Positions 59,436-62,638 of a stretch of DNA of 62,638 bases are shown in pieces. How positions within the stretch are numbered: position 1 is the stretch's first letter; every line of letters starts with the position of its first letter. This DNA is from Longilinea sp035560795 (lineage in GTDB: Bacteria; Chloroflexota; Anaerolineae; Anaerolineales; Anaerolineaceae). The notes under the pieces are model-generated. The model had not been told where the DNA came from. It worked only from the letters and a program-made list of their open reading frames with translations, and searched no databases. A program made the position numbers and the translations under genes. The stretch is from NCBI GenBank assembly GCA_035560795.1, contig DATMYV010000001.1, positions 1-62,638 on the forward strand. The letters run 5' to 3'.

Positions 59436-59472
59436 CAGGCGGATGGACTGCCTGCGCCCTGGTAGCGGTATC

Positions 59473-59498
59473 AAAAAAGACCCATAAAGGGGTCTTTT
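59473..59498 (-). terminator. Terminator of the tRNA-Ser transcript
   Basis: On the minus strand AAAAGACCC pairs with GGGTCTTTT, short loop, followed by a T run. It lies after both 36-nt repeats, so those are probably transcribed with the tRNA. Confidence 0.75.
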
Positions 59499-59500
59499 CT

Positions 59501-59583
59501 TAGCGGAGAGGGCTTGCTCTCGTAGAGGATGAAATCTGGCGGAGAGGGCCTGCCCTCGTAGCGATTGAAATGAGCGGAGAGGG
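59501..59583 (-). repeat. Two 36-nt direct repeats duplicating the tRNA-Ser 3' end
   Basis: Copies at 59501-59536 and 59537-59572 share about 29 of 36 positions. Both contain GCGGAGAGGG, which recurs a third time at 59574-59583 as the 3' acceptor strand plus discriminator of the tRNA-Ser gene. Spacing is 36 and 35 nt. Confidence 0.7.
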
Positions 59584-59660
59584 TGGGATTCGAACCCACG
59601 ATACCTTGCGGTATACCCGCTTTCCAAGCGGGCGCGTTAGGCCAACTGCGCTACCTCTCC
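59575..59660 (-). tRNA. tRNA-Ser (anticodon GGA)
   Basis: Complete cloverleaf of 86 nt on the minus strand. Acceptor GGAGAGG pairs with CCTCTCC, discriminator G. The anticodon loop TTGGAAA gives GGA (reads UCC/UCU). A long variable arm TATACCGCAAGGTAT is typical for serine tRNAs, and the T-arm is GTGGGTTCGAATCCCAC. The 3' CCA is not encoded. Confidence 0.96.
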
Positions 59661-59782
59661 AATCACCCGATGCTGCCATTTCTGCGCCGGGCGAACGGGA
59701 TTATACCATAAATCTACGCCAGCAAGAAATAATCGCCGATCAGGCTCCATCCGCTGCCCGCCTGATTTTTTGAACAAGAGTA

Positions 59783-59811
59783 TTGCAAAATCCCTTCGAT
59801 GCGTTTATAAT
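59783..59811 (+). promoter_or_regulatory. Promoter of tRNA-Val, probably also of thrS
   Basis: TTGCAA (59783-59788), 17-nt spacer, TATAAT (59806-59811). Start expected near 59818, 7 nt before the tRNA. No other promoter is seen before the thrS T-box. Confidence 0.8.
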
Positions 59812-59824
59812 AGCGCTCACACGC

Positions 59825-59898
59825 GGGCGGTTAGCTCAGTTGGTTAGAGCATTGCGTTGACATCGCAAAGGCCGTAGGTTCGAGTCCTATACCGCCCA
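59825..59898 (+). tRNA. tRNA-Val (anticodon GAC)
   Basis: Complete cloverleaf of 74 nt. Acceptor GGGCGGT pairs with ACCGCCC, discriminator A. The anticodon loop TTGACAT gives GAC (reads GUC/GUU). D-arm and T-loop TTCGAGT are normal. The 3' CCA is not encoded. Only about 20 nt separate it from the T-box stem I of thrS. Confidence 0.96.
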
Positions 59899-59910
59899 CT
59901 CAATTGAATA

Positions 59911-60160
59911 CCTGCGTTGACCAGGACGAGTAGTCCGGCAATTTCCGGCAGAGAAAGGGAATCCACAGGCTGAAAATTCCCTTCGGAAAAACGGATGAAA
60001 ACCTCCTGTGAGCAAGAACCAGAAACGCCGCAAGGCTTAGTAAGGCAAACGGACGGCCTCGTTATCGGCCCCTACAAGATGGTTGGCTGCTTTCGGCCGG
60101 TCAATCTGGGTGGAACCGCGTGAATCAACTCTCGCCCCAGCATGGGATGAGAGTTTTTTT
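59911..60160 (+). promoter_or_regulatory. Threonine T-box riboswitch leader of thrS
   Basis: T-box leader that senses uncharged tRNA-Thr. Stem I has CAGG-ACGAGTA (59922-59932) on its 5' side; opposite, the specifier ACC (60001-60003) lies just before CCTG (60005-60008), at the same place as TGG in the Trp leader. The T-box CTGGGTGGAACCGCG holds the bulge TGGA (60111-60114), fitting a U discriminator as in many tRNA-Thr. The terminator pairs AACTCTC (60127-60133) with GAGAGTT (60149-60155), followed by a T run. Confidence 0.95.
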
Positions 60161-60183
60161 GTTTTATCTGTTAGGAGGTAAGA

Positions 60184-61980
60184 ATGGCTGAATTGAAACA
60201 GGAACGCTACCAGGATAGTATGCTTTACCGCATCCGCCACTCCACCGCGCATATCATGGCCGAGGCCGTGCTTGAGCATTTCCCGGGCGCCAATATCGCC
60301 ATCGGACCTGCAATCGATGATGGCTTTTATTACGACTTCGCCTTGCCCCGGCAAATTACCCCGGAAGATTTACCCGCAATCGAGAAACGTATGCGCGAGA
60401 TCATCCGCGGCAAGCATTCCTTCGTGCGCCGCGAAGTCTCCGCAGACGAAGCCCGAAAAATCTTCGCGGACCAGACGTTTAAACAAGAACTGATTGACGG
60501 TCTGGAAGTAGGCGGCTTTGACGAAGACGGCAACCCGATCACCGAGAAACCGGTCATTTCCACCTACACCAGCGACACCTTTGTCGATCTATGCCGCGGG
60601 CCGCATGTTGAAAGCACCGCTCAGATCAACCCGGATGCCATCAAATTGATGAGCATCGCCGGTGCCTACTGGCGCGGCGACGAGAAGCGCCCCATGCTGA
60701 CCCGCATCTACGGAACCGCCTGGAATACGCCCCAGGAATTGGAAGAATATCTTTACAAGCTTGAAGAAGCCAGGAAACGCGATCACCGCAAGCTGGGAAA
60801 GGATCTTGGTCTTTTCTACTTTTCGGATGATGTCGGCCCGGGCTTGCCGCTCTTCACCCCCAAAGGTGAAATGCTGCGGTACCTGATGGAATCCTATGTG
60901 CGCGACGTACAGACCCGCTATGGCTTTCAGCATGTCTGGACCGGCCATCTGGTCAAGGAGGATCTATACAAGCGCTCAGGCCACTATGAGAACTACAAGG
61001 ATGCCATGTTCCCGCCGATGGTGGATGAGAACATCGTTTTCCGCCTGAAACCAATGAATTGCCCCAGCCACATGACCTTGTTCCGCGAAATGGGAAGGCA
61101 TTCCTACCGCGAGCTGCCAATGCGCTTCGCCGAATTCGCCACCTTATACCGCTACGAAAAGACTGGCGAATTGAGCGGTTTGACGCGCGTGCGCTCGCTG
61201 ACCCAGGATGACTGCCACACCTTCTGCACGCCCGAACAGATCGAGCAGGAATTTTCGCTCGATTTGCAGGTCATCAAAGAGGTATTGCAGCGCTACCGCT
61301 TCACCGACTACCGGGTACGCCTTTCACTGCGCGGCCAAGGCGGCAAGTACGTCAAGGACGACGAAAAATGGAGCCAGGCGGAAGCAGCACTGCGTTCAGC
61401 CTTGCAGGCCAACAATGTGGATTACTTTGAAGCCGAAGGCGAAGCCGCCTTCTATGGGCCAAAGGCTGATTTTATGGCCAACGACGTTCTGGGGCGCGAA
61501 TGGCAGCTTTCCACAATCCAGGTGGATTTTATTCAACCTGCCCGGCTCGGTCTTACCTACATCGGCGAGGATAATGTAGAACACACGCCGGTCGTGCTGC
61601 ACCGCGCGGTCACCGGAACCACCGAGCGTTTCCTTGGCGTTCTCATTGAACATTTTGCGGGCGCGTTCCCGGTCTGGCTGGCACCTGTCCAGGCAACCAT
61701 CATCCCCATCGCAGACCGTCACTTGCCTTACGCAGCCGAAGTGGCCAAAAAGCTTAAAGCCGCCGGTCTGCGCGTTGAAGTTGACGAACGCGGAGAACGC
61801 ATGAACGCGAAAATCCGCGACGCGCAGAACCAGAAGGTTCCATACATGCTGGTGGTCGGCGACAAAGAAGCCCAGGATGAGGCAGTGGCACTGCGCATGC
61901 GCAACGGTGAAAATCCGGGTGCCATGCCGCTGGCCGATTTCCTCGCCCGCGCCAAAAATGACATTGAAGAAGGCGTTTAA
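60184..61980 (+). CDS. thrS: Threonyl-tRNA synthetase lacking the TGS domain
   Basis: Charges tRNA-Thr. Length 598 instead of about 640: the N-terminal TGS domain is missing and the protein starts almost directly at the editing domain, with HSTAH at 19-23. The editing-site pieces DLCRGPHVESTAQI and the catalytic core follow: FTPKGEMLRYLMESYVRD, MNCPSHMTLFRE (zinc-binding Cys) and GLTRVRSLTQDDCHTFC (motif 2), with the anticodon-binding domain near the end (LAPVQATIIPIADRH). GGAGG lies 5 nt before the ATG. It is controlled by the Thr T-box upstream and ends at a strong terminator. Confidence 0.96.
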   Translation: MAELKQERYQDSMLYRIRHSTAHIMAEAVLEHFPGANIAIGPAIDDGFYYDFALPRQITPEDLPAIEKRMREIIRGKHSFVRREVSADEARKIFADQTFKQELIDGLEVGGFDEDGNPITEKPVISTYTSDTFVDLCRGPHVESTAQINPDAIKLMSIAGAYWRGDEKRPMLTRIYGTAWNTPQELEEYLYKLEEARKRDHRKLGKDLGLFYFSDDVGPGLPLFTPKGEMLRYLMESYVRDVQTRYGFQHVWTGHLVKEDLYKRSGHYENYKDAMFPPMVDENIVFRLKPMNCPSHMTLFREMGRHSYRELPMRFAEFATLYRYEKTGELSGLTRVRSLTQDDCHTFCTPEQIEQEFSLDLQVIKEVLQRYRFTDYRVRLSLRGQGGKYVKDDEKWSQAEAALRSALQANNVDYFEAEGEAAFYGPKADFMANDVLGREWQLSTIQVDFIQPARLGLTYIGEDNVEHTPVVLHRAVTGTTERFLGVLIEHFAGAFPVWLAPVQATIIPIADRHLPYAAEVAKKLKAAGLRVEVDERGERMNAKIRDAQNQKVPYMLVVGDKEAQDEAVALRMRNGENPGAMPLADFLARAKNDIEEGV

Positions 61981-61993
61981 CGTCTGAGTACCT

Positions 61994-62032
61994 GGGGAGT
62001 TTTGCATGTTACCCACAAAACTCCCCTTTTTT
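61994..62032 (+). terminator. Intrinsic terminator of thrS
   Basis: GGGGAGTTTTG / CAAAACTCCCC stem followed by TTTTTT, 13 nt after the stop codon. Confidence 0.88.
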
Positions 62033-62087
62033 CATCTCTATGTGGGCTGACAAGATTAAAATATGGTAAAATCAGTCCACGTATATA

Positions 62088-62105
62088 AGCCCAGCAACCT
62101 GGGCT
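62088..62105 (+). promoter_or_regulatory. Leader hairpin upstream of infC
   Basis: AGCCCAG / CTGGGCT stem with a CAAC loop, 33 nt before the infC start. It may be part of a leader that controls the infC-rpmI-rplT operon, but no known leader type can be named. Confidence 0.35.
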
Positions 62106-62137
62106 GAAAGCCGTATTACTCAAGGAGTGGAGTTACT

Positions 62138-62638
62138 ATCAGTACTCAAAATTTTCGAATCAATGAGCAAATCCGCGTCCCCGAAGTCCGCCTAATTGGA
62201 GCAAAAGGGGAAAATGTTGGCGTCGTTTCGATTCAACAAGCACTGCAAATGGCGCGCGAAGCCGAACTGGACCTGGTGGAGGTATCCGGAACGGCCGTAC
62301 CGCCAGTTTGCCGGGTGATGGACTTTGGCAAGTTCCTTTACGAACGTACCAAAAAGGAACGTGAAGCACGCAAGGCACAAACCAAGATCGAGGTTAAGGA
62401 AATTCGCCTGCGCCCCAAAACCAACGAGCATCACCGCGGCTTTAAAACGCGCGATGCCCGCCGCTGGTTGCTGGACGGCAATAAAGTGCGTGTCACCATT
62501 CGCTTCCGCGGGCGTGAAATCAGCTACCCCGAATTGGCATTGGAAGATTTAAAGGAAATTGCCGCAGAATTAGCTGATGTTTCCGCTGTTGAACAGACAC
62601 CATCCATGGAGGGCAAGGTTATGAGCATGGTGCTCTCG
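62138..62638 (+). CDS. infC: Translation initiation factor IF-3 (partial, ATC start)
   Basis: Initiation factor that proofreads start-codon selection; 167 codons are in the window and the gene runs off the right edge. N-terminal signature RINEQIRVPEVRLIG and the linker RTKKEREARKAQTKIEVKEIRLRP are clear. No ATG, GTG or TTG occurs in frame between the upstream stop (62105-62107) and the conserved start of the protein. The only suitable codon is ATC at 62138, preceded by AAGGAG and TGGAG. Rare start codons are known for infC, where IF-3 represses its own synthesis. rpmI and rplT would be expected next. Confidence 0.92.
   Translation, partial: MSTQNFRINEQIRVPEVRLIGAKGENVGVVSIQQALQMAREAELDLVEVSGTAVPPVCRVMDFGKFLYERTKKEREARKAQTKIEVKEIRLRPKTNEHHRGFKTRDARRWLLDGNKVRVTIRFRGREISYPELALEDLKEIAAELADVSAVEQTPSMEGKVMSMVLS

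Larger units (their letters stand above)
59234..59574. other. Intergenic stretch between the Fe-S protein gene and tRNA-Ser
   Basis: About 340 nt without a gene. The left 165 nt show nothing firm. The right part holds a bidirectional hairpin, a leftward terminator and two 36-nt repeats that copy the tRNA-Ser 3' end; these are listed separately. Confidence 0.5.

Noticed and set aside
59412..59773. Frames on both strands across the tRNA-Ser region
   Set aside because: They read through the tRNA and its 36-nt trailer repeats; frames of this kind over tRNA genes are a common false call.
59857..59862. TTGACA inside tRNA-Val as a -35 box for thrS
   Set aside because: It is the anticodon stem-loop sequence and no -10 box lies at the right distance.
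1..62638. CRISPR arrays, insertion sequences, rRNA genes
   Set aside because: No regularly spaced repeat array, transposase motif with terminal repeats, or rRNA segment was seen; the only short tandem repeat is the tRNA-Ser trailer.

Overview
The window looks like chromosomal DNA of a member of the Chloroflexota, most likely class Anaerolineae. This is inferred from gene content and protein style and was not tested by alignment. The pointers are extracellular proteins with long Thr/Pro linkers, a tandem two-domain ThyX-like protein, a ThrRS without its TGS domain, an alternative complex III cluster, and T-box leaders on a non-Firmicute background. The DNA is mostly GC-rich. One clearly AT-richer accessory patch lies at about 29.0-31.4 kb. 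No phage, transposase or CRISPR signature was found.

Layout. 0-3.7 kb: a membrane flippase-like protein and a three-gene polar amino-acid ABC importer. 3.7-9.7 kb: a large surface protein, an MBL-fold hydrolase, and a leftward PlsY / JAMM / membrane-protein group. 9.7-16.6 kb: a membrane protein, gyrB, a methyltransferase-like gene, an Ldh-family dehydrogenase and a GH13 glucosidase. 16.8-24.8 kb: the translation/transcription operon nusA-ylxR-infB-rbfA-truB-ribF ending in a double ThyX-like gene. 25.4-27.3 kb: a Trp-specific T-box leader, a 41-codon ORF and stand-alone trpB2. 27.4-31.4 kb: a NusG paralogue, a CPBP protease and the AT-rich patch with a secreted protein and a gene broken by an in-frame stop. 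31.4-46.1 kb: a degenerate DNA-methylase-like protein, a class A PBP, an (alpha/alpha)6 glycosidase, two tandem DarA-like (c-di-AMP receptor family) genes, AMMECR1 plus flavin reductase, an amidase plus two L,D-transpeptidases, and a thioredoxin-TPR protein. 46.2-50.2 kb: a CBM9-like lipoprotein, an NrtR-like regulator, a radical-SAM protein and RlmD. 50.3-57.3 kb: a respiratory cluster (diheme cytochrome c, ActA, split ActB, ActC, ActD, ActE). 57.4-62.6 kb: a SET-domain protein, an Fe-S protein, tRNA-Ser(GGA), then tRNA-Val(GAC), a Thr T-box, thrS and the start of infC with an ATC initiation codon.

How the genes fit together. The ACIII-like cluster would oxidise quinol and pass electrons to cytochrome c, so the cell probably respires; no terminal oxidase is in view. 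The PBP, amidase and L,D-transpeptidases indicate a peptidoglycan wall with some 3-3 cross-linking. The two T-boxes place tryptophan synthesis/salvage and threonyl-tRNA synthesis under uncharged-tRNA control. RibF makes FAD directly upstream of, and overlapping, a protein of the FAD-dependent ThyX family. Several genes have a -10 hexamer placed exactly 12 nt before the ATG and no Shine-Dalgarno, which suggests leaderless mRNAs. All functional calls rest on motifs read by eye.
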